A stretch of 22,609 nucleotides of DNA from Acholeplasmataceae bacterium UBA6190 (GCA_002422045.1 DITG01000033.1:1-22609), one strand, 5' to 3'; positions 6,988-15,363 are shown, counted from the stretch's first letter. Program-made: numbers and translations. The notes: generated from the sequence alone by a model not told the origin.

Positions 6988-8145
6988 CTATGTATTAGGA
7001 CGAATCTTGTAGGTTTCAACCTTAAGAAATTTTTGAATGAGTACATGGGTTAATCCGAGTACATTCGTCTTTGACTTGTATTTTGAAGTGGTCAACACTT
7101 CAAGACTCATGATTTGTGATCGAAGTTTATTCTTTACTACAGAAGTGCTTTCAGGTATGTTCTCAACAATCTTGCTGTTGATCACGATGGTTTTTGGGTT
7201 CAGAGTTTGAGAGATGTTATTAATAGTCATTGCAAGAATGTCGATGAATCGATTATAAATTTCTATTGTAAAAGAATCTTGTTTACGATATAGGTTAATA
7301 AATTCATCGATGCTAATTTTTTGACCAGTCAGATCAAAATATTGCTCGATAATTGCCGGATCTGAGATGTATTTTTCTAGACATCCGTGGTTACCACAAA
7401 TGCAAGGTTTTCCATTTGGAACAATGATTGTATGTCCGATTTCTCCAGCGTATCCATTTTCACCTGTGTAAAGTTTGTTATCAATGATGATACCCATGCC
7501 TACTCCAATGCCAATATTCAATGAAACCAGATTATCTTGATCGGCATAGATGACATGTTCACCTAATGCAGAAATATTGGCTTCATTTTCAACATAGGTT
7601 TCAATGCCTGTGTAATCTTCAATGATACTTTTCAAATCGATATCCTTCCAAGATGTGAATGTAGCATATTTTATTTTCTTTTCTTTTGATAAAATACCAT
7701 AGACACCGATTCCGATTCCGATAACTCCATATTTAGAATCAATGGTATTAGCGCGTAAAACATCAATGGCTTCAAGCAAATCTTGGAGATAAGGATGAAA
7801 TTCTGGATCTTTGACGTGTTTTCTAAACTCGAAGAGAATATTTCCGAATAAATTGGTCACAACACCATAGAGAGAATCTGTTAATAGTTCTATACTGATA
7901 ATTCTCCCTGCATTCTTATTGAGTGCAACTACCTTAGCACTACGTCCACTTGTTTTAACCATTTTATCTGTTTCAATCACGAGATCTTTTTCTACAAGTT
8001 CGCTCACGATTGAAGAAATGGTTGCTTTATTCAAAGTTGTTAGTCTTGAGAGTTCAATACGCGATGTTTCTCTCAGTTCTATGAGCTTTTCAACAACGAG
8101 TTTTGTGTTATCTGATTTAATTGATTGAGAATTTGCTGTTTTCAT
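6988..8145 (-). CDS. xylR: XylR, ROK-family xylose repressor
   Basis: A transcriptional repressor expected to release DNA when xylose binds. Residues 14-60 form a winged helix-turn-helix (RIELSRLTTLNKATISSIV), followed by a basic wing KTSGRSAK. The rest is a ROK sugar-binding domain: a glycine-rich IGIGVGMGI segment near 211-219, then GYAGEIGHT and the zinc motif with His238, Cys248, Cys250 and Cys255 (CxCGxxGCLE). Its 385 residues match ROK repressors, and the helix-turn-helix excludes a plain sugar kinase. Divergent transcription from xylA and linkage to xylB and a sugar ABC importer support the xylose assignment over other ROK regulators. GAGGTG lies 7 bases before the ATG. Its 3' end faces promoter P1, so an antisense transcript over the whole gene is possible. 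Confidence 0.9.
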   Translation of the reverse strand: MKTANSQSIKSDNTKLVVEKLIELRETSRIELSRLTTLNKATISSIVSELVEKDLVIETDKMVKTSGRSAKVVALNKNAGRIISIELLTDSLYGVVTNLFGNILFEFRKHVKDPEFHPYLQDLLEAIDVLRANTIDSKYGVIGIGIGVYGILSKEKKIKYATFTSWKDIDLKSIIEDYTGIETYVENEANISALGEHVIYADQDNLVSLNIGIGVGMGIIIDNKLYTGENGYAGEIGHTIIVPNGKPCICGNHGCLEKYISDPAIIEQYFDLTGQKISIDEFINLYRKQDSFTIEIYNRFIDILAMTINNISQTLNPKTIVINSKIVENIPESTSVVKNKLRSQIMSLEVLTTSKYKSKTNVLGLTHVLIQKFLKVETYKIRPNT

Positions 8146-8172
8146 TTTTTAGCACCTCGAATTCTTAATTTG

Positions 8173-8201
8173 ATTATACAACAAAGTCAATACATAAACA
8201 A
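8173..8201 (-). promoter_or_regulatory. Promoter of xylR
   Basis: On the minus strand, TTGTTT (8201-8196), a 17-base spacer and consensus TATAAT (8178-8173) lie 28 bases before the xylR ATG. On the plus strand of this 86-base gap I find no convincing promoter for xylA, only weak boxes (TTGATT near 8170, TACATA near 8191), and no clear copy of the xyl palindrome. Confidence 0.65.
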
Positions 8202-8231
8202 ATTAGCTTCAACAATATAAAGGAGATTATC

Positions 8232-9551
8232 ATGGCATACTTATATCAAATACCAAAGATTCAATATGAAGGTTCAAAAAGTCAAAATCCGTTCGCTTTT
8301 AAATATTACAACCCTAACGAATTAATTCTAGGCAAAACAATGAAAGAACACCTTAAGTTTTCTATGGCTTATTGGCACACCTTCACGTATGATGGTAAAG
8401 ACCCCTTTGGTAAAGAAGTCATGGTTAGACCCTGGGAAGAACAATCGATGGATTCAATGGAAATCGCAAAGGTCAGAGTCGGTGTAGCTTTTGAATTCAT
8501 GGAAAAAATGGGAATAGAATATTTTTGTTTCCACGACCGTGACATTGCACCTGAAGGAAAAACACTTGAAGAAACCAATCGAAATCTTGACGTGATCGTT
8601 GACCTAATCGAATGTGAAATGAAACGTACAGGCATTAAGTTGTTGTGGGGAACTGCAAACCTATTTTCGAACAAACGTTTTGTCAATGGAGCAGCAACGA
8701 GTCCAAATGCCGATGTTTTTGCTTATTCAGCCGCACAAATTAAAAAAGCGATGGAAATCACACATCGACTTAACGGGGCAGGTTATACATTTTGGGGTGG
8801 CCGCGAGGGGTATGAAACCTTATTGAATACAGACATGAAATTTGAACTCGACAATTTTGCTAGACTGCTTCATATGGCGGTTGACTACGCTAAAGAAATT
8901 GGATTCATGGGTCAGTTTTATATCGAACCCAAACCTAAAGAGCCTACAAAGCATCAATATGATTTTGATAGTTCAACTGTGATTTCATTTTTACGCAAAT
9001 ATCAATTGATTGATCATTTCAAGCTTAATATTGAAACCAATCATGCTACACTATCCGGTCACACCATGAATCATGAATTAAGAATTGCAGCAGATGAACA
9101 TTTGCTCGGTAGTGTTGATGCCAATCAAGGAGATCTGTTACTTGGATGGGATACAGATCAGTTTCCTACAAATCTTTACGATTCAATTTCAATCATGTAT
9201 GAAATATTGCGTGCTGGAGGGTTGACCAGTGGTGGCTTGAATTTCGATGCTAAAGTCAGAAGAAGTTCATTCAATCCAGAAGACCTAGTGATTGCTCATA
9301 TCGTCGGAATGGATACTTATGCAGCAGGTCTTAAAATCGCTGCAAAATTGTGGGAAGATCAAATTCTAGAAAAGAACCTGCAAAAAAGATATGCCTCATA
9401 TCAAAAAGGGATTGGAAAAAGTATTGTTTCTGGAAGTGTAGGGTTTAAAGAACTTGAAAGTTATGCCATGAGTCATCCTAATCTTGAGCAAAATGAAACA
9501 GGCAAGCAAGAACTACTCGAATCAATCATTAATCAGTATATTTTAGGATAG
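8232..9551 (+). CDS. xylA: XylA, xylose isomerase
   Basis: Converts D-xylose to D-xylulose in the cytosol, the first step after uptake. The 439-residue length is that of class II xylose isomerases. All catalytic and metal residues fall at their standard positions: His101 and Asp104 in FCFHDRD, Glu232 and Lys234 in YIEPKPKEP, Glu268 and His271 in NIETNHATLSGH, Asp296, Asp307 and Asp309 in GWDTDQFPT, and Asp339. The WGGREGYETLLNTD signature is at 188-201. AAAGGAG (8219-8225) precedes the ATG by 6 bases. xylB follows after 11 bases, so the two are co-transcribed. It is divergent from xylR and lacks an obvious promoter of its own. Confidence 0.98.
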   Translation: MAYLYQIPKIQYEGSKSQNPFAFKYYNPNELILGKTMKEHLKFSMAYWHTFTYDGKDPFGKEVMVRPWEEQSMDSMEIAKVRVGVAFEFMEKMGIEYFCFHDRDIAPEGKTLEETNRNLDVIVDLIECEMKRTGIKLLWGTANLFSNKRFVNGAATSPNADVFAYSAAQIKKAMEITHRLNGAGYTFWGGREGYETLLNTDMKFELDNFARLLHMAVDYAKEIGFMGQFYIEPKPKEPTKHQYDFDSSTVISFLRKYQLIDHFKLNIETNHATLSGHTMNHELRIAADEHLLGSVDANQGDLLLGWDTDQFPTNLYDSISIMYEILRAGGLTSGGLNFDAKVRRSSFNPEDLVIAHIVGMDTYAAGLKIAAKLWEDQILEKNLQKRYASYQKGIGKSIVSGSVGFKELESYAMSHPNLEQNETGKQELLESIINQYILG

Positions 9552-9562
9552 GAGCATCACTC

Positions 9563-11017
9563 ATGTATATTGGCGTTGACTTAGGAACCACGAGTGTTAA
9601 GTTAATTCTTGTTCAATCGAATGGACATGTCATTCGAACGGTTTCAAAAACATTCGATTTATTGATACCTCAATCTTCCTGGACAGAACAAAATCCAGAA
9701 ATATGGTATCAACAAACGATACAAGGCTTGCTTGAACTGATCGCAGGCTATGAGTCGACCATTCGTGCAATCAGTTTTTCAGGACAAATGCACGGTCTAG
9801 TCATCTTGGATGAAAAGGATCAAGTGTTGCGAAATGCTATCTTGTGGAATGATCAACGAACAACTTCTGAAGTTCAATATCTCAACGAACATATAGGTAT
9901 TAATAAGTTACAGGCAGAAACGGGCAATATTGCAATAACTGGATTGACTGCACCTAAATTGTTATGGGTTAAACAAAATGAACCTAGCATATTCAATAAA
10001 ATAAGCAAAATCATGTTACCAAAAGATTATCTTGCCTACCGACTATCTGGAATCTTTGCAACGGATGTTACTGACGCATCAGGTACATTGTTATATGATG
10101 TAGCTCAAAAACAATACAGTCAATTTATGCTTGATGTCATCGGTCTTGACTCTAGTTGTTATCCTCTTGTCATGGAGAGTTCAGCATGCATCGGTCATTT
10201 ACAACCTGAAATCGCAAGTTTTCTTTCATTATCTTCTTCAGTTAAGATTGTTATAGGTGCTGGTGATCAAGCTGCCGGAGCTGTTGGAGTCGGTATTGTT
10301 GAGTCTGGCGAGTGTAGTATATCATTAGGGACAAGTGGTGTCATTTTCGTTGCATCGAATCAATTCAAGGTAGATCACAAGCATTTTCTCCAGTCCTATG
10401 CACACGCCAACGGAAAATACCATATGATGAGTGTTATGCTCAATGCAGCTGGTGCATTACGTTGGTGGAGTGAAGATGTTCTCAATCGATCAGATTACAC
10501 ATCATTTTTTGAACAATTAAGCCATACTCCGATTGAAGACACAATCTTTTTCCTACCCTATCTTTCAGGAGAACGTTCACCTATCAATGACCCATATGCT
10601 AGAGGATTACTGATAGGCTTTGGACTTGAGCATCAGAAAACACATATCGATCGTGCAATCATTGAAGGTGTTACTTTTGCACTCAAACAATCGTTTTCAT
10701 TGATACAAGACTTAGGTGTGGATATCCGAAGAATTCGATTGACCGGTGGTGGAGCAAAAAGTCAAGTATGGTCTCAAATGATTGCTGACATCATGGGAAT
10801 CGAGGCTGTTACCATCGATATAGAAGAGGGACCGGCCTTTGGTGCGGCTATTCTAGCAATGGTTGGAGATGGTTTATTTGATACAGTTGAATCTGCTTGT
10901 AAGAAGTTGATACACATTCATCGTCATTTTGTTCCCGACAATCCTAGAAGTAGCCAGTATAATCAAAAATATGAGAGATTTATTAAAATATACCCAACTG
11001 TAAAAGCATTATTCTAA
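9563..11017 (+). CDS. xylB: XylB, xylulokinase
   Basis: Phosphorylates D-xylulose with ATP to xylulose 5-phosphate, the entry point to the pentose phosphate pathway. It is a 484-residue FGGY-family kinase. The N-terminal domain starts with the phosphate loop GVDLGTTS (4-11), with the substrate-region FSGQMHGLV and LWNDQRT. The second domain has GAGDQAAGAVG with the likely catalytic base Asp235, SLGTSGV, and the ATP-binding RLTGGGAKS near the C-terminus. GQMHG and its position behind xylA point to xylulokinase rather than glycerol or gluconate kinase. AGGAG lies just before the ATG. No terminator separates it from the transporter genes, so read-through is likely in addition to promoter P2. Confidence 0.96.
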   Translation: MYIGVDLGTTSVKLILVQSNGHVIRTVSKTFDLLIPQSSWTEQNPEIWYQQTIQGLLELIAGYESTIRAISFSGQMHGLVILDEKDQVLRNAILWNDQRTTSEVQYLNEHIGINKLQAETGNIAITGLTAPKLLWVKQNEPSIFNKISKIMLPKDYLAYRLSGIFATDVTDASGTLLYDVAQKQYSQFMLDVIGLDSSCYPLVMESSACIGHLQPEIASFLSLSSSVKIVIGAGDQAAGAVGVGIVESGECSISLGTSGVIFVASNQFKVDHKHFLQSYAHANGKYHMMSVMLNAAGALRWWSEDVLNRSDYTSFFEQLSHTPIEDTIFFLPYLSGERSPINDPYARGLLIGFGLEHQKTHIDRAIIEGVTFALKQSFSLIQDLGVDIRRIRLTGGGAKSQVWSQMIADIMGIEAVTIDIEEGPAFGAAILAMVGDGLFDTVESACKKLIHIHRHFVPDNPRSSQYNQKYERFIKIYPTVKALF

Positions 11018-11027
11018 AAAACCAGTA

Positions 11028-11056
11028 TTTACAAAAGATAGTTTAAATGATAAACT
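11028..11056 (+). promoter_or_regulatory. Promoter P2 of the sugar ABC transporter genes
   Basis: TTTACA (11028-11033), a 17-base spacer and TAAACT (11051-11056), inside the 101-base xylB/transporter gap. The -10 is weak on its own, but the whole module is conserved at P1. Confidence 0.6.
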
Positions 11057-11058
11057 AT
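11038..11058 (+). promoter_or_regulatory. Candidate XylR operator O2
   Basis: A perfect palindrome: ATAGTTTA (11038-11045), spacer AATGA, TAAACTAT (11051-11058). It overlaps the spacer and -10 box of P2 and resembles the TAGTTTG...CAAACTA layout of known XylR operators. Confidence 0.7.
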
Positions 11059-11073
11059 GATTAACAATTTGAA

Positions 11074-11087
11074 TGAAAGCGTTTTTT
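11074..11087 (+). promoter_or_regulatory. Candidate cre site 2
   Basis: TGAAAGCGTTTTTT matches the cre consensus TGWAANCGNTNWCA except for its last two positions. It lies in the leader of the transporter transcript, about 10 bases past the expected start. Confidence 0.5.
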
Positions 11088-11118
11088 TTACAAATAATGA
11101 ATGAATTGAGGTGATGAT

Positions 11119-12636
11119 GTGCAATCCCAAAAAATTCTCGAAATGAAATCAATATCGAAAAAATTCCCAGGTGTTCTTGCACTTGATCGCGTCAACTTAT
11201 ATGTTGAACAAGGAGAAATTCATTTTATTGTTGGTGAAAATGGAGCGGGGAAATCGACACTCATGAAAATACTATCTGGTATCTATGCAGATGGAGATTA
11301 TAGTGGGGATATTCTATTTAATGGACAAATTAAGCATTTTCATAGCATTAAAGATTCTGTAAATTGTGGGATCATCATCAATCAAGAACTTGCAATGTTT
11401 CCTAATTTATCAGTTTATGAGAATATATTCATTGGTCACGAACAGACAAAGAATCAAGTGCTAGTCGATTGGAATGAAACGAAAAGAATAGCAAAGAAGT
11501 ATCTAGATATGGTTGGACTCAATGTCGATATCAACGATCTTGTTGGAACCTTAGGGGTCGGAAAACAACAACTCATAGAAATTGCTAAAGCTTTGAGCCA
11601 TAATGTTAAACTGCTGATTCTCGATGAACCTACTGCTGCACTCAATGAAGATGATAGTCAGAACTTACTCAAACTTTTGGTGCAACTTAAGCATGAAGGT
11701 GTGACTTCAATCATGATTTCACATAAACTTAAAGAAGTTGAGTCTATTGCAGATTCTTTGACTGTGATTAGAGATGGTCAAGTCATTGTAAGACTTTCAA
11801 GAGAGAACATCAATGAATTTGAAATCATTAAGCATATGGTTGGTCGAGAAATCGAAGATATTTTCCCCAAAAGACCTAAATATGAAGGTGGGGAAGTTGT
11901 TTTAGAAACGATTCATTTTAATGCTTTTCATCCAGAAAAAAACAAATATATTGTGAATGATTCAAACATTAAGGTTAGGAAAGGAGAAGTTGTTGGGATT
12001 GCAGGATTGATGGGTGCGGGTAGAACCGAACTTGCCCATAGTATCTTTGGCAATCCTAAGAAGTATAAGCTTTCCGGATCAACAATTGTCTTTGGTCAGC
12101 CTGTTAATCTGAATTCACCTCATAAAGCCATTATGAATGGTATTGCATATGTGTCTGAAAATCGTAAAAAGGATGGATTGATATTGACAGAAAACATCAG
12201 TCAAAATGTCACCATCACTGCACTGGATAGAATATCTAAATATGGAGTTCTCAATTTTCTAGATCAAGCGTTACATACTGAAAAGTATGTCAAGTCTCTC
12301 GATATTCGAACCCCATCTATATTGCAACAAGTTAGAAACTTGAGTGGGGGGAATCAACAAAAAGTACAAATTGGAAAATGGCTGTTTGCAGAACCTAGAA
12401 TCCTCATCCTTGATGAACCAACTCGGGGCATCGATGTCGGTTCTAAGTATGAAATCTATACGATTGTCAATGAAATGGTTGCTCATGGAATGAGTATCAT
12501 ATTAATATCATCAGAACTTCCAGAAATATTAGGTATGTGTGATCGTGTTTATGTCATTGCTGAAGGTGTTCAAACAGCAGAATTCAATATCGACGAAGCA
12601 ACTCCAGAAAAAATTATGCAAATGGCTACATTATAG
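11119..12636 (+). CDS. mmsA: Sugar ABC importer ATPase (MmsA/GguA, XylG-like)
   Basis: Powers import of xylose and probably other monosaccharides from the cytosolic face. Two ABC domains are fused in 505 residues, the RbsA/XylG/GguA layout. Domain 1 has Walker A GENGAGKST (39-47), a signature LGVGKQQ and Walker B LLILDEPTAAL. Domain 2 has the degenerate Walker A GLMGAGRTE usual in this family, then LSGGNQQK and ILILDEPTRGIDVG. The start is GTG at 11119, preceded by GAGGTGAT (11108-11115); no ATG in this frame fits that ribosome site better. It is first in a three-gene ATPase-permease-binding protein set. The permease is closest to GguB, which favours the multiple-monosaccharide (ChvE-GguAB) type over strict XylFGH, while the xyl neighbours argue for xylose as the main substrate. 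Confidence 0.92.
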   Translation: MQSQKILEMKSISKKFPGVLALDRVNLYVEQGEIHFIVGENGAGKSTLMKILSGIYADGDYSGDILFNGQIKHFHSIKDSVNCGIIINQELAMFPNLSVYENIFIGHEQTKNQVLVDWNETKRIAKKYLDMVGLNVDINDLVGTLGVGKQQLIEIAKALSHNVKLLILDEPTAALNEDDSQNLLKLLVQLKHEGVTSIMISHKLKEVESIADSLTVIRDGQVIVRLSRENINEFEIIKHMVGREIEDIFPKRPKYEGGEVVLETIHFNAFHPEKNKYIVNDSNIKVRKGEVVGIAGLMGAGRTELAHSIFGNPKKYKLSGSTIVFGQPVNLNSPHKAIMNGIAYVSENRKKDGLILTENISQNVTITALDRISKYGVLNFLDQALHTEKYVKSLDIRTPSILQQVRNLSGGNQQKVQIGKWLFAEPRILILDEPTRGIDVGSKYEIYTIVNEMVAHGMSIILISSELPEILGMCDRVYVIAEGVQTAEFNIDEATPEKIMQMATL

Positions 12637-12644
12637 AGGTGACT

Positions 12645-14060
12645 ATGAAAAAAATAAACCCAGTTTATAAGTACATACTAACATTGTTTTCAATGTTACG
12701 TTCCAATATTCGTGACTATGGTATGTATATTGCCTTAGGTGTCATCTTTATCACATTTGCAATCATGACCAACGGAGTCTTTCTCGGTCCGATTAATTTC
12801 ACGAATTTGTTGAATCAAACCGCATATGTATCTGTATTAGCTGTCGGTATGACACTGGTTATTGTCACACGTCAAATCGATTTGTCCGTTGGTTTTCTCG
12901 GTGCATTTTTAGGGGCATTCATCGTTGTTGCGATCGAAAACCAAAACATAAGTGTCCCTGTTGCATTAGTCTTAGGACTTATCATTACCGTCGTTGTAGG
13001 TATCATTAAGGGATTCTTTGTTGCACACATCAAAGTACCTTCCTTTGTCGTAACACTTGCAGGAATGTTTCTATTCAAAGGATTATTGATGTTAAAAACC
13101 AACAATCGAACCATACCAACATCTCATGAATTTTTTAACAAGATTGGTATTGGATATTTGAACTCATTCAAAATAGGAGGACTTGATATCTTAACCCTTC
13201 TGATTGGAATTGCTTTGGCGGTACTTGTTGTTATTATCAGCAGCATGAAACGGAATAAGAACAAATCATTAGGTATTCCTATTGAATCATTTCCATTGTT
13301 TTTTACTAAACTTTTGATGCTTCTAATTATCATCTTATTCATTACCCATAATTTAGCATCATTTAAAGGGATATCATTTCTACTCATGATTACTGTTGTG
13401 GTTGTTATCGTCTATTACTTCTTTACAACACAAACTGTTTTAGGGAGACGAATTTATGCTGTTGGCGGAAACCCTGAAGCAGCTGAGTTATCTGGGATCA
13501 GTGTAGAAAAAATCATCATTATCGTCTTTGTTTCAATGGGAGTTTTAGCGTTGATATCAGGGGTTATGTATGCATCGATGTTACAAAATACATCTCCGAA
13601 TCACGGACCTTTCTGGGAATTATATGCTATCGCAGCTGCCTACATCGGGGGTACGAGTGCTAATGGTGGTATTGGAAAAGTAGTGAACGCAGTCATCGGA
13701 TCCATTGTTATCATGTCATTAAAAAATGGAATGGCTTTGTCCGCTGTGAATGCAAATATCGAACCGATTGTGCTTGGATCAGTATTACTCCTTGCTGTCG
13801 TCTTTGATATATATACCCGAAATGTTCGTTCAGTAGACCTTGTAGGTATGCACTATGCAAAGAAAACATATCACGACGAATATATACGAGCAAAAAAACG
13901 ATATGGACAAGCGAAGCAAGCATTGGATTATGCCAAGAAATCAAATCATAAAATCATTGAATCAGAATATGATTATACAAGTGCATTAGGTGACTACAAT
14001 CGAATTCGTGATAAGATTCGTGGAGCCAAAGAAAGCGATTATTTAGCAATATTAAGATAG
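12645..14060 (+). CDS. mmsB: Sugar ABC importer permease (MmsB/GguB, XylH-like) with C-terminal extension
   Basis: The membrane channel of the xylose/monosaccharide importer, with around ten hydrophobic segments. Family hallmarks are GMTLVIVTRQIDLSVG, the VPSFVVTLAGMF segment, a cytosolic loop then GRRIYAVGGNPEAAELSGI (the EAA-like loop that docks on the ATPase), and AIAAAYIGGTSANGGIG. The long central loop (KRNKNKSLGIPIESFPLFF) is the GguB type. I place the start at the ATG at 12645 rather than the GTG at 12639, which lies inside the ribosome site GAGGTG (12636-12641); that site also overlaps the end of the ATPase gene. The protein has 471 residues against about 390-410 for relatives: after the usual end near residue 388, about 80 highly charged residues follow (YAKKTYHDEYIRAKKRYGQ...), likely helical or coiled coil and cytosolic. 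Confidence 0.92.
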   Translation: MKKINPVYKYILTLFSMLRSNIRDYGMYIALGVIFITFAIMTNGVFLGPINFTNLLNQTAYVSVLAVGMTLVIVTRQIDLSVGFLGAFLGAFIVVAIENQNISVPVALVLGLIITVVVGIIKGFFVAHIKVPSFVVTLAGMFLFKGLLMLKTNNRTIPTSHEFFNKIGIGYLNSFKIGGLDILTLLIGIALAVLVVIISSMKRNKNKSLGIPIESFPLFFTKLLMLLIIILFITHNLASFKGISFLLMITVVVVIVYYFFTTQTVLGRRIYAVGGNPEAAELSGISVEKIIIIVFVSMGVLALISGVMYASMLQNTSPNHGPFWELYAIAAAYIGGTSANGGIGKVVNAVIGSIVIMSLKNGMALSAVNANIEPIVLGSVLLLAVVFDIYTRNVRSVDLVGMHYAKKTYHDEYIRAKKRYGQAKQALDYAKKSNHKIIESEYDYTSALGDYNRIRDKIRGAKESDYLAILR

Positions 14061-14066
14061 GATAAA

Positions 14067-14091
14067 TTGTGCATGATGTTCAATAGCACAA
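14067..14091 (+). other. Small hairpin between permease and binding-protein genes
   Basis: TTGTGC (14067-14072) and GCACAA (14086-14091) form a 6-bp stem with a 13-base loop and no T-run. Such an element could protect or process the mRNA so that the binding protein is made in excess, but the stem is short. Confidence 0.35.
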
Positions 14092-14111
14092 CTATATAAA
14101 AGGAGAAAAAG

Positions 14112-15299
14112 ATGAAAAGAGTTATCAGTTTAATGGTTTTGATTGTATTAGTGATTTCTCTAGCAGCATGCGGAAACAAGACAATTAAGATTGGTGTCGT
14201 ACTTCCTGATGCTTCTGAAGAAAGATGGGCTAATCAAGATGGCAAATTCTTCAAAGAAGAACTAGACAAACTTGGTAAAGGCTATGAATATGAAATTCTG
14301 TTCTCAGATGGCGATGAAGCCAAAGAAAAACAGAACGTTGAAGCATTGATTGCCAAAGGTGCACAAGTCATCATCATCACTGTTGAAGGATCTGGAGCTG
14401 GTGCTGTTCAAGCAGCAAAAGAAGCAGGAGTCACTGTGATTGCTCATGACCGTATGGCAAAGAAAGATGCAACAACCATCGCTAACTATTACACGACATT
14501 CAATAGCTGGAATGTTGGTAAAGCTCAAGGTGGTCACCTTGTTGAAAAAGCATTAGCAAATGGTTGTACAACTGCAAATAAATGCGATCTCGCGATTTTT
14601 GCAGGTAGAGTTGCTGACTGGCCAAATGCTACTTATTTCTTCGGTGGGGCAATGGAAGAAATTCAACCACAGTTTGGCATCTTTAACATCATCAACGTGA
14701 ATGATACTTTCTCATCACTAGGCTTCTACACAGAAGCAACATTCAACACAGCAGCTAAAAATGCTCTTCAAACAGCGATGCTTCCTGTTGATACCGATTG
14801 GAATGCTGAAACTGCAGGCGTTAAAGCAGCAGCACTAGTATCACAACTAGGTTCAGCTAACAAATCAGCTAAAGACGTTTATGTATTAGCACCAAACGAT
14901 GATACATCAGCTGCAATTCGTCAAGAATTTGCTAAGATGCAATTTCCATATGCTCGTTATTATACAACAGGTCAAGATGCATCTGACGTAGCATTAGCAA
15001 GTTTGATGGGAGATTTAGTCAAGGGTAAAGGAACTCAAACAATGACAGTATTTAAGGATACTTCAAAACTTGTGAAAGATTCTGTTACCATCGCTAAGAA
15101 TGTGATTGACGGTGTTGCTGGTTTGACTGGCTTAGCTGCAGGTCCAAAAATTGACAATGTTGACACAGCATACACACTCATTGATACACTCACAATTGAT
15201 AACAAACAAAACACCTATAACCTCATTTTCAAAACAGGTTATAAGAGTGAAACAAGTGCAGCATTTAGCAATATCAATTTTGCACCGTATAAGAGTTAA
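14112..15299 (+). CDS. chvE: Monosaccharide-binding lipoprotein of the ABC importer (ChvE/XylF-like)
   Basis: Captures xylose or related sugars outside the cell and delivers them to the permease. The signal peptide is a basic MKR, a hydrophobic core and the lipobox LAAC with the lipidated Cys20, so the mature protein is anchored in the outer leaflet of the membrane. Residues from 25 on form a type-I periplasmic-binding fold. Seen: KIGVVLPDASEERW, then IAKGAQVIIIT, GVTVIAHDRM (the sugar-contacting Arg of the XylF/ChvE group), the FNSWNVG segment, VLAPNDDTSAAI, TTGQDASDVA and TMTVFKDTSKL. The last motifs match ChvE and XylF. Its 395 residues are slightly above the usual 330-370. AAAGGAG (14099-14105) gives a strong ribosome site. 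Last gene of the xyl region, followed by a strong terminator. Confidence 0.92.
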   Translation: MKRVISLMVLIVLVISLAACGNKTIKIGVVLPDASEERWANQDGKFFKEELDKLGKGYEYEILFSDGDEAKEKQNVEALIAKGAQVIIITVEGSGAGAVQAAKEAGVTVIAHDRMAKKDATTIANYYTTFNSWNVGKAQGGHLVEKALANGCTTANKCDLAIFAGRVADWPNATYFFGGAMEEIQPQFGIFNIINVNDTFSSLGFYTEATFNTAAKNALQTAMLPVDTDWNAETAGVKAAALVSQLGSANKSAKDVYVLAPNDDTSAAIRQEFAKMQFPYARYYTTGQDASDVALASLMGDLVKGKGTQTMTVFKDTSKLVKDSVTIAKNVIDGVAGLTGLAAGPKIDNVDTAYTLIDTLTIDNKQNTYNLIFKTGYKSETSAAFSNINFAPYKS

Positions 15300-15363
15300 T
15301 CAGCTGAAAAGTTCAATCCTTTGAGTAAGGTTAATACCAAAAGTTGACTTGGATGATTCGTGC

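Larger units (their letters stand above)
11017..11062 (+). repeat. Direct repeat, right copy (promoter/operator module P2)
   Basis: Partner of 6925-6970, identical at 41 of 46 bases. It begins at the last base of the xylB stop codon. Confidence 0.9.

Noticed and set aside
8169..8196. Weak plus-strand promoter for xylA (TTGATT and TACATA)
   Set aside because: The -10 has only three consensus bases and the spacing is 15; a better TATAAA at 8216 overlaps the ribosome site and would leave no leader. Not strong enough to list, though it remains the main rival to the long-leader model.
11063..11118. Riboswitch or attenuator in the transporter leader
   Set aside because: The leader is only about 55 bases, with no stem of useful length; the T-run at 11082-11089 has no stem before it.
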